Assembly: GCF_040394755.1 (NCBI RefSeq)
Contig: NZ_JBEBRQ010000029.1
Origin: Castellaniella defragrans_A
Lineage (GTDB): Bacteria > Pseudomonadota > Gammaproteobacteria > Burkholderiales > Burkholderiaceae_B
Strand: one strand, 5' to 3'
DNA: 34,273 nt
Both the position numbers and the translations under genes were made by a program. This document shows positions 9,543 through 18,754 of the stretch, piece after piece (the first letter of the stretch is position 1; each line of letters starts with the position of its first letter). The notes beneath the pieces are model-generated. The model was not told where the DNA came from and searched no databases. It was given only the letters and a program-made list of their open reading frames with translations.

Positions 9543-11317
9543 TTGGGCAGCTCCACCTTGAGCCGTTTGAGAGTCTCGAGCAGGGTTTCATTCCTGGCGT
9601 CCTGGCGCAGGCCCTCGGCCCAGATCCCGCGGGCCTCTTGTTTGCGGCCCAGGGTCCACAAGACCTCGCCCAGGTGGGCGGCCACATCGGCCGCAGGCAG
9701 CCGGTCATAGGAGCGCCGCAGGTATTCGAGCGCCGCCTCGTAGTCCTCGACACGGAACAGATACCAGCCCACGCTGTCGAGAATATAGGGATTGTCCGGC
9801 TCGAGATCCAGCGCATGTTCGAGCAGGTTCTGGGCCTCGTCCAGATTGCGCCCCTGGTCGACATAGGTGTAGCCCAGCGAATTGTAGGCATTGGCGTTCT
9901 CTGGATCCAGCTCGATCACACGCCGCATCAGGGCCTCGAACTCGGCCACCTGACCCTGGCGCTCCAGCAGCATCGCCAGGTCGTACTTGACCTCGGAGGA
10001 GTCCGGCATGTCGCGATCGGCAGTACGCAGGATCTGAACCGCCTCGTCGCTGCGGCCCGCGTCGCGGTAGATGGCGGCCAGGGTGAGCTGGCGCACGACG
10101 CGCTCGCGGCGATCGGCCGGGCGGATGGCGTCAATGACCGCGCGCGCCTGAATGAGGTTGCCCAGCTTGCCCTCGAGCACCGCCTCATGAATGCGCGCCT
10201 GGAAGTGCAAGGAAGGCTCGTCGATCAACCGCAACTGACGGATGGCTTCTTTGTAGTCCCCGCGGCGCTCGGCGATCTGCACCAGCAGCAGACGCGCATC
10301 CGAGGCATCGGACTGGGCATTGCTCGCACCATCCGCGATGGACTGGCGGCGCTGGCTCTGGACCGAAATATAGTCGTTGAGCAGGCCAATGGCCACATCA
10401 TAGCGGCTCGCCCGGGCATTGACCTCGGCCTCGGTATAGAGCAGGTCGAAATCCTCGGGAGCGCGGCGGCGCATATCCTCGAGAATCTGTAGCGCCTGAT
10501 CGAACTGGCCCCTGGAAGTCAGCCGGCTGACCAATAGCAGGTGCAGCGCGCGCTGATCGGGATGAGCGTGGAGATAAGTCAGCGTCTGGGTGACGGCCGC
10601 ATCGGGGTCGACGCGTAGACCGTACTCCAGCACACGCTGGGCAGCGTCCCGGGAGTCGGCATCGAGCGCCTGGGCACGCTGCGCCTCATCGAGGGCGCGC
10701 CGGGCATCACCCGCGGCCCAGGCTGCGTCCGCAAGCGCCAGACGCGCAAAAATCGACGTGTCGGCCACCCCCGCCAGCGCCTTTTCCAGGACATCCAGCG
10801 CCAGATGCTTGTCCGCCATCTTGGACACGATACCCGCAGTCTGCACGATGGCCTGATCCTGATCCTCGGCATGCTGGATGCGCCGCGCCAGCGTCCGGGC
10901 CAGCCCCTGCGTCTGCCCGTTGGAGGCCGCAAGCGCCAGCGATGCGGCGACCGCCTCGGGATTCTGGGGGTCGAGCAAGGCCCATTCCTTGGCAGCGCTG
11001 AGCGCCAGCGGAATATTGCGAGCCGTCATCGCCATCTGGAAGGCCCGCCGGGCCAACCTGGGATCCAGGGTATCGTGCGCGACGCCCAGCAGCGTCTGTC
11101 CGGCATCGTCGAACATATCCCGCTGGGCGGCAAGTTCGGCGACGAGGATGCGATACAGGATGTCGGGAGTCAGGTTGACGGCTGGCGGTTCGCCGCTACG
11201 CAAATGAATGGTTTCGACCGGCTCGGCGGGCGTGGCGGCCGACGGGGCAGCCAGGGCCGACCCGTGTGCGGCGCCCAGCGCCAGCACTACGGGGAACACG
11301 GATACAAAAAATCTCAT
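9539..11317 (-). CDS. exported tetratricopeptide-repeat protein
   Basis: The 592-residue protein has a signal peptide (residues 1 to about 23, ending ALAAP) and a long array of helix-turn-helix repeats. The clearest TPR units are in the C-terminal half (SSEVKYDLAMLLERQGQVAE, NANAYNSLGYTYVDQGRN, NPYILDSVGWYLFRVEDY, ADVAAHLGEVLWTLGRKQEA). The N-terminal half is alpha-helical and degenerate. It overlaps lolB by four bases and probably heads this operon. Proteins of this shape upstream of lolB are common in related bacteria and are thought to act as periplasmic or outer-membrane-associated scaffolds. No enzyme motif is visible and no precise function can be given. Confidence 0.88.
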   Translation of the reverse strand: MRFFVSVFPVVLALGAAHGSALAAPSAATPAEPVETIHLRSGEPPAVNLTPDILYRILVAELAAQRDMFDDAGQTLLGVAHDTLDPRLARRAFQMAMTARNIPLALSAAKEWALLDPQNPEAVAASLALAASNGQTQGLARTLARRIQHAEDQDQAIVQTAGIVSKMADKHLALDVLEKALAGVADTSIFARLALADAAWAAGDARRALDEAQRAQALDADSRDAAQRVLEYGLRVDPDAAVTQTLTYLHAHPDQRALHLLLVSRLTSRGQFDQALQILEDMRRRAPEDFDLLYTEAEVNARASRYDVAIGLLNDYISVQSQRRQSIADGASNAQSDASDARLLLVQIAERRGDYKEAIRQLRLIDEPSLHFQARIHEAVLEGKLGNLIQARAVIDAIRPADRRERVVRQLTLAAIYRDAGRSDEAVQILRTADRDMPDSSEVKYDLAMLLERQGQVAEFEALMRRVIELDPENANAYNSLGYTYVDQGRNLDEAQNLLEHALDLEPDNPYILDSVGWYLFRVEDYEAALEYLRRSYDRLPAADVAAHLGEVLWTLGRKQEARGIWAEGLRQDARNETLLETLKRLKVELPK

Positions 11318-11400
11318 TTGCGGTAACCATAGCCGATACGCGAAAACAACGCATCAAGTGGCAAAATTGCTCAATCGAATGAGGATGTTATCACCCTACC

Positions 11401-12228
11401 ATGCCCGAACTGCCAGAAGTTGAAACAACGCGTCGTGGAATTGCCACGATCATGCCGGGCCGCGCGCTGCGCCGCCTGCTGGTGCATGAAACACGCCTGC
11501 GCTGGCCCGTGCCCGCCACGCTGCCGTCCCTCCTGGAGGGGCGGCGGGTACTGGCCTGCGAGCGCCGGGGAAAATATCTGCTGATCCGCTTCGAGCACGG
11601 CACCCAGATCGTCCACCTGGGCATGTCGGGGTCGCTGCGCCGCGCGCCGCTGGACGAGGAACGGCGTAAGCACGATCACATTGAATGGCGTTTCGATGAT
11701 GCGCGCTTCCTGCTGCACGACCCGCGCCGCTTCGGAGCGGTGCTGTGGCACCCAGTCGAGGCTGGCCCCGTGCTCGAGCATCCGCTGCTCGCGGGACTGG
11801 GGATCGAGCCTTTCGATCCGGGTTTTACCCCGGACTACCTGTACGAGGCCCTGCGATCGCGCACCCAGGCGATCAAGGCCCTGCTGCTGGGCGGACGCAT
11901 CGTCGTGGGCGTAGGCAATATCTACGCCTCGGAATCCCTGTTCCTGGCAGGAATCGACCCGCGCACGCCGGGCCACCGGATATCCCGGCCGCGCAGCGTC
12001 CGCCTGCATGACGCCATCCTGCGCACACTCGCGCAAGCCCTCGACTCGGGCGGCAGCACGCTGCGCGACTACGTGAACGCGCAAGGCGCGCCGGGGGCTT
12101 ACTTCACCCTGCATGCCGCCGTCTACGAGCGCGCTGGCCAGCCTTGCCCGCGCTGCGCCACACCGATCCGGCGCATCGTCCAGGGCCAGCGCGCGACGTA
12201 TTTCTGCCCCGGGTGCCAGAAACGCTGA
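11401..12228 (+). CDS. mutM: formamidopyrimidine-DNA glycosylase (Fpg/MutM)
   Basis: The 275-residue product excises oxidised purines such as 8-oxoguanine and nicks the abasic site by beta/delta elimination. The start MPELPEVETTRRG supplies the catalytic Pro2 and Glu3, which fixes the start codon. Lys58 (RRGKYL) is the conserved beta-hairpin lysine. The helix-two-turn-helix region is VGVGNIYASE. The C-terminal zinc finger is complete, with Cys249, Cys252, Cys269 and Cys272. The gene diverges from the TPR gene across 83 bases. The convergent neighbour begins 19 bases after its stop. Confidence 0.98.
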   Translation: MPELPEVETTRRGIATIMPGRALRRLLVHETRLRWPVPATLPSLLEGRRVLACERRGKYLLIRFEHGTQIVHLGMSGSLRRAPLDEERRKHDHIEWRFDDARFLLHDPRRFGAVLWHPVEAGPVLEHPLLAGLGIEPFDPGFTPDYLYEALRSRTQAIKALLLGGRIVVGVGNIYASESLFLAGIDPRTPGHRISRPRSVRLHDAILRTLAQALDSGGSTLRDYVNAQGAPGAYFTLHAAVYERAGQPCPRCATPIRRIVQGQRATYFCPGCQKR

Positions 12229-12247
12229 GCCTCCCGGCCTCGCCTCA

Positions 12248-13660
12248 TCAGCCCAGAACCTTGCCGGGATTCATGATGCCCTTGGGGTCCAGGGCCTGCT
12301 TGATCCGGCGCATCAGCGCAATCTCGACCGGGTCCTTGTAGCGGGGCAAAATATCGCGCTTGAGCTGGCCGACGCCGTGCTCGGCGCTGATCGAACCGTG
12401 GACGGCATGGACGCTGTCATGCACCAGTTCGTAGATCGCCGCCTGGCGCGACAGCAGATCGTCCTCGGACCAATCGGCCCCGCGAGCGACGTTGTAGTGC
12501 AGATTGCCGTCGCCCAGGTGACCGAAGATCACATGACGAATGCCGGGAAAGGCCTGCTGCAGCGCGAGATTGGTGTCCCGCACGAACGCCGCCATGCGCG
12601 ATACCGGGATCGAGACGTCGTGCTTGATGCTCTTGCCGGATTCCTTCTCGGCCAGCGGGATGCTCTCGCGCAAGTGCCACAGGGCTTTGCTCTGGGCCAT
12701 GGACTCGGCGATCACCGCGTCGCGCACGATGCCGGACTCGATCGCCTCGCCCACGACGGCCTCGAAACGTTCGCGCGCATGGGCCTCGCTCTCGCTATCC
12801 GAAAGTTCGAGCAGCGCATACCACGGCAAATCGGCCGAAGCGCCCTCGAAGGGCAAGCGCTGCTGCGGAAAACAGCGCACGACATCCTGCAGACAATTGC
12901 CCGCCATCAGTTCAAAACCCGTCAGCGTCGAGCCCAGACCGCGCCGCGCCACGGCCAGCATGGCGATGCCGTCCTCGATCGACCCCAGCGCAAGCAACGC
13001 CGTGCAATGCGCCACCGGACGGGGATAGAGCTTGAGCGTCGCGGCAGTGATGATACCCAGCGTCCCTTCGCTGCCGATGTACAGGTCGCGCAAATCGTAG
13101 CCGGTATTGTCCTTGCGCAGCCCGCGCAGGCCATGCCAGATCTCGCCCTCGGCGGTCACGACCTCGAGACCGAGCGCGAGCTCGCGCATATTGCCGTAGC
13201 GCAGCACCTGCGTGCCGCCCGCATTGGTCGAGAGATTCCCGCCGATCGTGCAGCTGCCCTCGGCCGCCAGGCTCAGGGGAAACAGCCGGCCGGCCGCGCG
13301 CGCGGCTTCCTGCACGGCCTGCAGGACGCAACCGGCCTCGGCCTCCATCGTGTCATTGTCCGGATCGATGGCGCGGATGCGGTTCAGGCGCAGCAGGGAC
13401 AGCACCACGGCCCGACCCGACTGATCGGGGGTGGCGCCGCCGCACAGGCCGGTATTGCCGCCCTGGGGCACGATCGGCACACCGCCGTCGGCACAAAGCC
13501 GCACCACGGCGGCAACCTCGTCGGTCGAACCCGGACGCACCACAGCCAGGGCCCTGCCGCTGTAGCGCTCCCGCCAGTCCAACAGATACGCGGCCGCATC
13601 GGCGTCCGTCAACACATGCTGCCCGCCTACGGCGGCACGCAAGGCATCCAAAAAACTCAT
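12248..13660 (-). CDS. FAD-binding oxidoreductase (GlcD/D-2-hydroxyacid dehydrogenase type)
   Basis: The 470-residue product has the PCMH/VAO-type FAD-binding domain: VRPGSTDEVAAVV, then PQGGNTGLCGGATP and EGSCTIGGNLSTNAGG, which contact the pyrophosphate and isoalloxazine. The C-terminal FAD-oxidase domain carries the metal- and substrate-site motifs FGHLGDGNLHYN and SAEHGVG. It ends with the usual IKQALDPKGIMNPGKVL. This family oxidises D-2-hydroxyacids such as D-lactate, glycolate or D-2-hydroxyglutarate, passing electrons to quinone or a flavoprotein carrier. The exact substrate is not evident. The ATG at 13660 gives the typical start (MSFLDALRA); the frame continues far upstream, but only as antisense of the mutase gene. 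Confidence 0.93.
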   Translation of the reverse strand: MSFLDALRAAVGGQHVLTDADAAAYLLDWRERYSGRALAVVRPGSTDEVAAVVRLCADGGVPIVPQGGNTGLCGGATPDQSGRAVVLSLLRLNRIRAIDPDNDTMEAEAGCVLQAVQEAARAAGRLFPLSLAAEGSCTIGGNLSTNAGGTQVLRYGNMRELALGLEVVTAEGEIWHGLRGLRKDNTGYDLRDLYIGSEGTLGIITAATLKLYPRPVAHCTALLALGSIEDGIAMLAVARRGLGSTLTGFELMAGNCLQDVVRCFPQQRLPFEGASADLPWYALLELSDSESEAHARERFEAVVGEAIESGIVRDAVIAESMAQSKALWHLRESIPLAEKESGKSIKHDVSIPVSRMAAFVRDTNLALQQAFPGIRHVIFGHLGDGNLHYNVARGADWSEDDLLSRQAAIYELVHDSVHAVHGSISAEHGVGQLKRDILPRYKDPVEIALMRRIKQALDPKGIMNPGKVLG

Positions 13661-13810
13661 GGCGCTGTGATTCCCATATTCCTCCCCAACGAGGGGAACC
13701 CAACCATTGTAAACATCGTCGCGACCGCGGACACTCGCATCCCCGATGCGAACCGGGTTTCCGGCATCCGCACACACCCGGCAATGCCATGCGCGATAAT
13801 TCCAGGTGTT

Positions 13811-15238
13811 ATGACCCATTCCGACAGAGACCAAACCGTGTCCGAACTCCCCAAAGACCTCCCAGAACTCCCCGACGCCGTCTTCAAAGCCTACGACATC
13901 CGGGGTACCGTGCCCGACCAGATCAACGACGACTTCGCCCGGCGCCTGGGGCAAGCTCTCGCGGCCCAGGCGCGCGCCGAGGGCGTGTCCGCCCTGGTGG
14001 TCGGCTACGACGGACGCCTGAGCAGCCCGGCCCTGGCCGAAGCCCTGCGCGACGGCCTGCGCGCCGGAGGCATCGACACAATCGACCTGGGCCTCGTGCA
14101 TACCCCCCTCGTCTATTTCGCCGCGCACCTGCAAGGCACAGGCTCCGGCGTGGCGATCACCGGCAGCCACAACCCGCCGGACTACAACGGCTTCAAACTG
14201 ATGATGGCAGGCCGCACCCTGCACGGCGAGGACATCCAGGCGCTGGCCGCAGCCATGCGCGCGCCGCAACAGGACGCGGATACACGCGGCACAGATAGCC
14301 GCCAGGACCTCGTCGACACCTATGTCCGCCACGTCACCGGACACATCCGCCTGGCCCGCGGCATGCGCGTGGCGATCGATTGCGGCAATGGCGTGGGCGC
14401 CGTCGCCGCGGCGCGCCTGTACCGCGCGCTCGGCTGCGAAGTCGACGAACTGTACTGCAGCGTCGACGGGCGTTTCCCCAACCACCACCCCGACCCCGCC
14501 GACCCCGCCAACCTCCAGGACCTCATCGAACACGTCAAGAACTCGGCCTGCGAGCTCGGTCTGGCATTCGACGGCGACGCGGACCGGCTGGGCGTGGTCA
14601 CCAAATCCGGCCAGATCATCTGGCCGGACCGGCAGATGATCCTGTTCGCCCGCGACGTATTGCGCCGCATGCCGGGGGCCCCCATCCTGTTCGACGTCAA
14701 ATGCAGCCGCCACCTCGGCCAGGCCATCGCCCAGGCGGGCGGCCAGCCCGTGATGGCGCAGACCGGGCACTCGCTGATCAAGGCAAAGCTGGCCGAAACC
14801 GGCGCGCCGCTCGCCGGCGAGATGAGCGGACACATATTCTTCAAGGAACGCTGGTACGGCTTCGATGATGGCCTGTACGCGGGTGCGCGCCTGCTGGAAA
14901 TCCTCTCGCGCGACCCCGACCCCAGCCGGGTGCTCGAAGCCCTGCCGCAGGGCCTGTCCACCCCTGAACTCAAGCTGCCGATGCGCGAGGGCGAGCCGCA
15001 CCGTTTCATCGAGCGCCTGCGTGACGAGGGCCGCTTCCCCGCCGCCCAACGCCTGGTGACCATCGACGGTGTGCGCGCCGAATACGCGGATGGCTTCGGC
15101 CTGGCGCGCGCCTCGAACACCACGCCGGTGGTGGTGCTGCGTTTCGAGGGCGATACGCCCGCGGCGCTCGCCCGCATCCAGGACGAATTCCGCGCCGCCT
15201 TCGGCGCGCTGGAACCCAGTCTCGCCCTGCCCTTCTGA
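13811..15238 (+). CDS. phosphomannomutase/phosphoglucomutase (AlgC-type)
   Basis: The 475-residue alpha-D-phosphohexomutase interconverts hexose 1- and 6-phosphates and supplies sugar nucleotides for surface glycans. All four active-site motifs are present. The N-terminal segment is FKAYDIRGT. The catalytic phosphoserine is Ser119 in ITGSHNPPDYNGFK. The metal loop FDGDADR has Asp254, Asp256 and Asp258. The sugar-binding GEMSGH is followed by a C-terminal phosphate site in RASNTTPVVVLRFEG. The ATG at 13811 has a modest AGG upstream; an in-frame GTG at 13838 is a possible alternative. It lies next to, and convergent with, the glycan cluster, which fits a role in precursor supply. Confidence 0.95.
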   Translation: MTHSDRDQTVSELPKDLPELPDAVFKAYDIRGTVPDQINDDFARRLGQALAAQARAEGVSALVVGYDGRLSSPALAEALRDGLRAGGIDTIDLGLVHTPLVYFAAHLQGTGSGVAITGSHNPPDYNGFKLMMAGRTLHGEDIQALAAAMRAPQQDADTRGTDSRQDLVDTYVRHVTGHIRLARGMRVAIDCGNGVGAVAAARLYRALGCEVDELYCSVDGRFPNHHPDPADPANLQDLIEHVKNSACELGLAFDGDADRLGVVTKSGQIIWPDRQMILFARDVLRRMPGAPILFDVKCSRHLGQAIAQAGGQPVMAQTGHSLIKAKLAETGAPLAGEMSGHIFFKERWYGFDDGLYAGARLLEILSRDPDPSRVLEALPQGLSTPELKLPMREGEPHRFIERLRDEGRFPAAQRLVTIDGVRAEYADGFGLARASNTTPVVVLRFEGDTPAALARIQDEFRAAFGALEPSLALPF

Positions 15239-15262
15239 CCCGCGCCCCGGCAAGGTGAAGAA

Positions 15263-15288
15263 CGCCGGCCGCAAGGCCGGCGCTCTTT
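15263..15288. terminator. bidirectional intrinsic terminator between mutase and glycan cluster
   Basis: CGCCGGCC (15263-15270) and GGCCGGCG (15275-15282) form a perfect 8-bp stem capped by a GCAA tetraloop. On the plus strand CTCTTT follows; on the minus strand TTCTTC follows. The position between two convergent stop codons (15238 and 15287) supports termination of both units. Confidence 0.68.
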
Positions 15289-17632
15289 AATCGTCCAGCA
15301 GGGTCCGGTAAATATCCAGATGCGCCTGGACGATCGACTGGATGCCGAAATCGCGCTCGGCCAGGGCTCGCCCCGCCGCGCCCATGCGCAGACGCGCGGC
15401 CTCGTCGGCGGCCAGCGCGATCACCGCATCGGCCAGCGCCTGCGCATCACGCGGCGGCACGAGCACGCCGCTGACGCCTGGATCGATCGCATCGCGGCAA
15501 CCCGGCACATCCGTGGTGACCACCGGCCGGCCGCAGGCGGCAGCCTCGACCAGGGATTTGGGCAAACCTTCGCGGTAAGACGGCAGCGCCACGAGATGCG
15601 CCGCCGCATACAGCGCGGCGACGTCGGCGCATTCGCCCACGTATTCGACCGTCCCCGCGCGCGCCCAGGCATCCAGCTCGTCGCGAGTGACCGAGGCCGG
15701 ATTGCCGGGGTCCGGACTGCCCGCCAGCACCCAGCGCAAGTCCGCATTCCGGGCGGCGGCCAGGCCGGCCGCCCCGACGAATTCCACCACCCCTTTGTCG
15801 CGCAGCAGACGCGATGCCATGACCACGGTGACGGGGCCGGGCGGCAGGGGTTGCGGCGCGTAGTGTTCCAGGTCCACGCCTGAACCGCGGATCATGACCG
15901 CCCGGCCCGGCCGCACGGCCCCCGCCTCGACCAACAGGTCGCGGTCGGCGGCATTCTGGAAGATCACCCGGCTGTTGCGATGGCCCAGGGCCAGGCGGTA
16001 AAGCCACAGGGCGCCCTGGCGCAGCGGGTCGAAACCGCGCCCCGGACGGCGCATGAACACATAGCCCAGGCCGGAAACGGCGGCCACATAGGCGGGTACC
16101 CGGGCCAGGCGGCAGGCGATGCCGCCGTAGAGAACCGCCTTGATGGTGACGGCATGCACCAGATCCGGGCGCACACGGCGCAGCAATCGCCAGAACACGA
16201 ACAGGCTGCGCGCCTCCGCCCACGGATTCGTGCCGCTGCGCGAAAGCGGGACGACATGGTGGTGCAGACCGTGCGCGAGAATCTCGGCAACCGCGGGACC
16301 ATCCGGCGTCGCCACGTGGACCTCCATGCCCGCATCGCGCGCGGCCAGCGCCAGCGGCAGCCGGTGCGAAATCAGAAAGGCCGGGTTGTTCACGAAAAAC
16401 AGCAGGCGCCGGGGCTGCTCGCCGCCGGAGGGGGCCGCGAGCGTCGGACGCCGTATACCGCGCGTCGGAAAATCCTCGGCCAGACGGCGCCAGATCGTCG
16501 CGTAGCGCTGCGTCATGGCCAGGAGGCTGTAGCGGGCCGCCACCGACTCGCGCGCCGCCTGCAAACGCTGCGCCGCATCGGGCGCATGCACGGCCTCGAT
16601 GGCGCGTTCGATGGCGCCGGCCAGGGCAACCGGGTCATGGGGCGGCGCGACCCAGCCGTGCTCACCCACGATCAGGGCCGCATCACCCACATCCGTCACG
16701 GCGCAGGCCGCGCCGCTGGCCATCGCCTCGCACACTACATTGGGAAAACCCTCGGCCAGGCTCGAGAGCACGTGCACATCCAGGGCACGCATCAGGGCCG
16801 GCACATCGTCACGCCGCCCCAGAAAAATCAAATGATCGAGCAGGCCGTAATGCCGCGCCAGAGCCATCATCGGCGCATTGTCGCGCGACATCCCCAGGCC
16901 GGCCAGCACACAACGCAGATCCGGATGACGCCGGACGCACAGGGCGAGCGCCGCGAACAGATTGGCGTGGTCCTTCAGGGGATTCCAGCGGGCCATGCTG
17001 CCCAACAGCACAGCGCCCTGCGCCAGCCCCCATTCGGCGCGCAGGCGGGCACGATCCCCGGCATCGGGATGCCAGACATCGAGGTCATACCCATTGGGCG
17101 CGACCAGCATCCGGTCGGCGCGGTAACCCCAACTCGCATGCACCTCGACCGCCTTCTGGGCGCAAGCCACGATCACAGCGGGAATCCAGCCCGAGACGCG
17201 CGCGCACAGCCAGGCCGTCACCCGCGACGAGCGGCTGCTGCGGCCCAGGTCCACGCCGGAATTGCGGATGCCCCAGGCCACTGCACGAATCCCGGCCAGG
17301 CGCGCGGCCAGCCCGCCGACAAGATCGGCATGGTACATCCAGGTCTGCACGACATCGGGACGCCGTTCCCGCAACAAACGGAACAAGCGCCACAGGCCGC
17401 GCGCGGTACCCGCCCACCCCCGCATATCGAGCGTGATCACCTCGATGCCCGCCGCGCGCAGGCGCGGGCCGAACACCCCCTCGTCGCTCATCGAGATCAC
17501 GGTATGGCGGATGCCCGGCTGCGACGCCGTCACGAGACGATGCAGGACCGTCTCGGCGCCGCCATGCAGCAGCCCTGAAATGATATGCGCCACATACAGC
17601 GGCGGCGCCGTTTCCGGCTCAGTCGGGTTCAT
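15287..17632 (-). CDS. tandem fusion of two GT4-family glycosyltransferases
   Basis: The 781-residue protein is two complete GT-B transferases in one uninterrupted frame. Domain 1 (about 10-390) begins VAHIISGLLHGGAETVL and carries the donor-site E-x7-E pattern (Glu294 and Glu302, AEGFPNVVCEAM). A short Pro/Gly linker (about 390-405) follows. Domain 2 (about 408-781) restarts with LLFFVNNPAFLISHRLPLAL, typical of the PglA/WbpT-like branch, and has its own E-x7-E (REGLPKSLVEAA). Each would use a nucleotide sugar to extend a lipid-linked glycan at the inner face of the membrane; donors and linkages are unknown. Its start overlaps the end of the upstream transferase gene by 14 bases. It is last in the cluster, before a terminator hairpin. 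Confidence 0.93.
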   Translation of the reverse strand: MNPTEPETAPPLYVAHIISGLLHGGAETVLHRLVTASQPGIRHTVISMSDEGVFGPRLRAAGIEVITLDMRGWAGTARGLWRLFRLLRERRPDVVQTWMYHADLVGGLAARLAGIRAVAWGIRNSGVDLGRSSRSSRVTAWLCARVSGWIPAVIVACAQKAVEVHASWGYRADRMLVAPNGYDLDVWHPDAGDRARLRAEWGLAQGAVLLGSMARWNPLKDHANLFAALALCVRRHPDLRCVLAGLGMSRDNAPMMALARHYGLLDHLIFLGRRDDVPALMRALDVHVLSSLAEGFPNVVCEAMASGAACAVTDVGDAALIVGEHGWVAPPHDPVALAGAIERAIEAVHAPDAAQRLQAARESVAARYSLLAMTQRYATIWRRLAEDFPTRGIRRPTLAAPSGGEQPRRLLFFVNNPAFLISHRLPLALAARDAGMEVHVATPDGPAVAEILAHGLHHHVVPLSRSGTNPWAEARSLFVFWRLLRRVRPDLVHAVTIKAVLYGGIACRLARVPAYVAAVSGLGYVFMRRPGRGFDPLRQGALWLYRLALGHRNSRVIFQNAADRDLLVEAGAVRPGRAVMIRGSGVDLEHYAPQPLPPGPVTVVMASRLLRDKGVVEFVGAAGLAAARNADLRWVLAGSPDPGNPASVTRDELDAWARAGTVEYVGECADVAALYAAAHLVALPSYREGLPKSLVEAAACGRPVVTTDVPGCRDAIDPGVSGVLVPPRDAQALADAVIALAADEAARLRMGAAGRALAERDFGIQSIVQAHLDIYRTLLDD

Positions 17633-18743
17633 GTTCGTTCCCTAAGTCCTCTAGCGACCATGCGGCATCCCATTGCCGCAGAATACAGTCCAGGCCGTAG
17701 CGTGCGCGCACCGACTCGGCGGCGCGACGGCCCAAATCCTCCCGCCATTGTGGCGTGGCCGACATGAGCTGGTCCAGCGCGGCAGCCAGCGCCGCATCGT
17801 CACCCGCCGCAACCAGCAAGGCATCGCGGCCGGCGCGGCTGAGTTCGCGCGGGCCGCTGGGACAATCGACCGCCGCGCACGGCAGCCCCAGGGCCATCGC
17901 CTCGAGCATGGCGTTGGGAAATCCCTCGACCGCGGAAGACAGCACAAAGGCATGCGCGCCGAGCAGCTCGCGCCACGGCGCCTCGGTGCGACCCGGCAGC
18001 AGAATACGGGTCTCCAGGCCGAGTTCGGCCACGCGGCGCAGGCAGGACTCGCGGCGCGGCCCGTCGCCCCAGATCACCAGATCCCAATCCGGATGGCGCG
18101 CCGCCAGGCTGGCAAAGACCTCGATCAAGGCCTCGAATCGCTTGACCGGATTGAAGCGGCCCAGGGCCGCCAGACGCCGCCGATCCACCGCGCCGGGCTC
18201 GCGGGCGCGCGGCGCCGGCAAGCCATCAGGCAAAGGATTGGGGATGGCGGACAAACGGCGCGTCCCAGGCGCCGCCTGCATCAGGTGCGGCATACTCTGG
18301 CGCGTCTGGACCACCACACGGCGCGCCCAGGGATAGGTCCAGCGCCGCAAGCGGCGCAGCATGGGTTCCAGATTGACGCTGTGGGCCGGATCAGTGCGCT
18401 CGGACACCACCAGCGGCAGGCCCAGCCCCCGCAGGGCGAGCAAGGCGGTGACGTTCACATTGGTCAGGAACGACAGCACCCGGTCGGGCGCCGTCTCGCG
18501 AGCCAGGGCGCGCAGAGCGAACAATTTGCGCACCGGCCGCAACCAGCGCGGTCCCCGGAGCCGATCAGCCAGCCACAACAGGCGCACCCCCTCGTCCAGC
18601 GAGTAGGCGCAGGTTCCCCTCCCCGAATAGCAGCACACCAGCGTGACCTCATCCCCCCGGCGCGCCCAGGCATTGGCCAGGGTCGCCGCCACACGCTCGG
18701 CGCCGCCGCCATGCATCGAACTGACCAGGAACAGGATACGCAT
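17619..18743 (-). CDS. GT4-family glycosyltransferase
   Basis: The 374-residue GT-B enzyme starts MRILFLVSSMHGGGAERVA, the usual glycine-rich acceptor-domain start. The C-terminal Rossmann domain has LAALGRFNPVKRFEALIE and the donor-site E-x7-E (AVEGFPNAMLEAM), followed by CPSGPREL. That last pattern resembles GalNAc/GalNAcA-adding enzymes of the PglH/PglJ type, but the donor is only a guess. The ATG at 18743 was chosen from this start; the frame continues upstream to 19127 only as antisense-like filler overlapping the next gene. It is closely related to its neighbour at 18755-19924, which suggests tandem duplication. Confidence 0.92.
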   Translation of the reverse strand: MRILFLVSSMHGGGAERVAATLANAWARRGDEVTLVCCYSGRGTCAYSLDEGVRLLWLADRLRGPRWLRPVRKLFALRALARETAPDRVLSFLTNVNVTALLALRGLGLPLVVSERTDPAHSVNLEPMLRRLRRWTYPWARRVVVQTRQSMPHLMQAAPGTRRLSAIPNPLPDGLPAPRAREPGAVDRRRLAALGRFNPVKRFEALIEVFASLAARHPDWDLVIWGDGPRRESCLRRVAELGLETRILLPGRTEAPWRELLGAHAFVLSSAVEGFPNAMLEAMALGLPCAAVDCPSGPRELSRAGRDALLVAAGDDAALAAALDQLMSATPQWREDLGRRAAESVRARYGLDCILRQWDAAWSLEDLGNEHEPD

Positions 18744-18754
18744 CGCCCGGCGGC

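Noticed and set aside
12113..15238. A 1041-codon plus-strand frame running through the FAD enzyme region into the mutase
   Set aside because: Only the part from 13811 encodes a recognisable protein. The rest is antisense of the FAD oxidoreductase, kept open by high GC content.
12248..15274. A 1008-codon minus-strand frame upstream of the FAD oxidoreductase
   Set aside because: Residues before the ATG at 13660 are antisense of the phosphomannomutase and match no protein pattern; the true gene starts at 13660.
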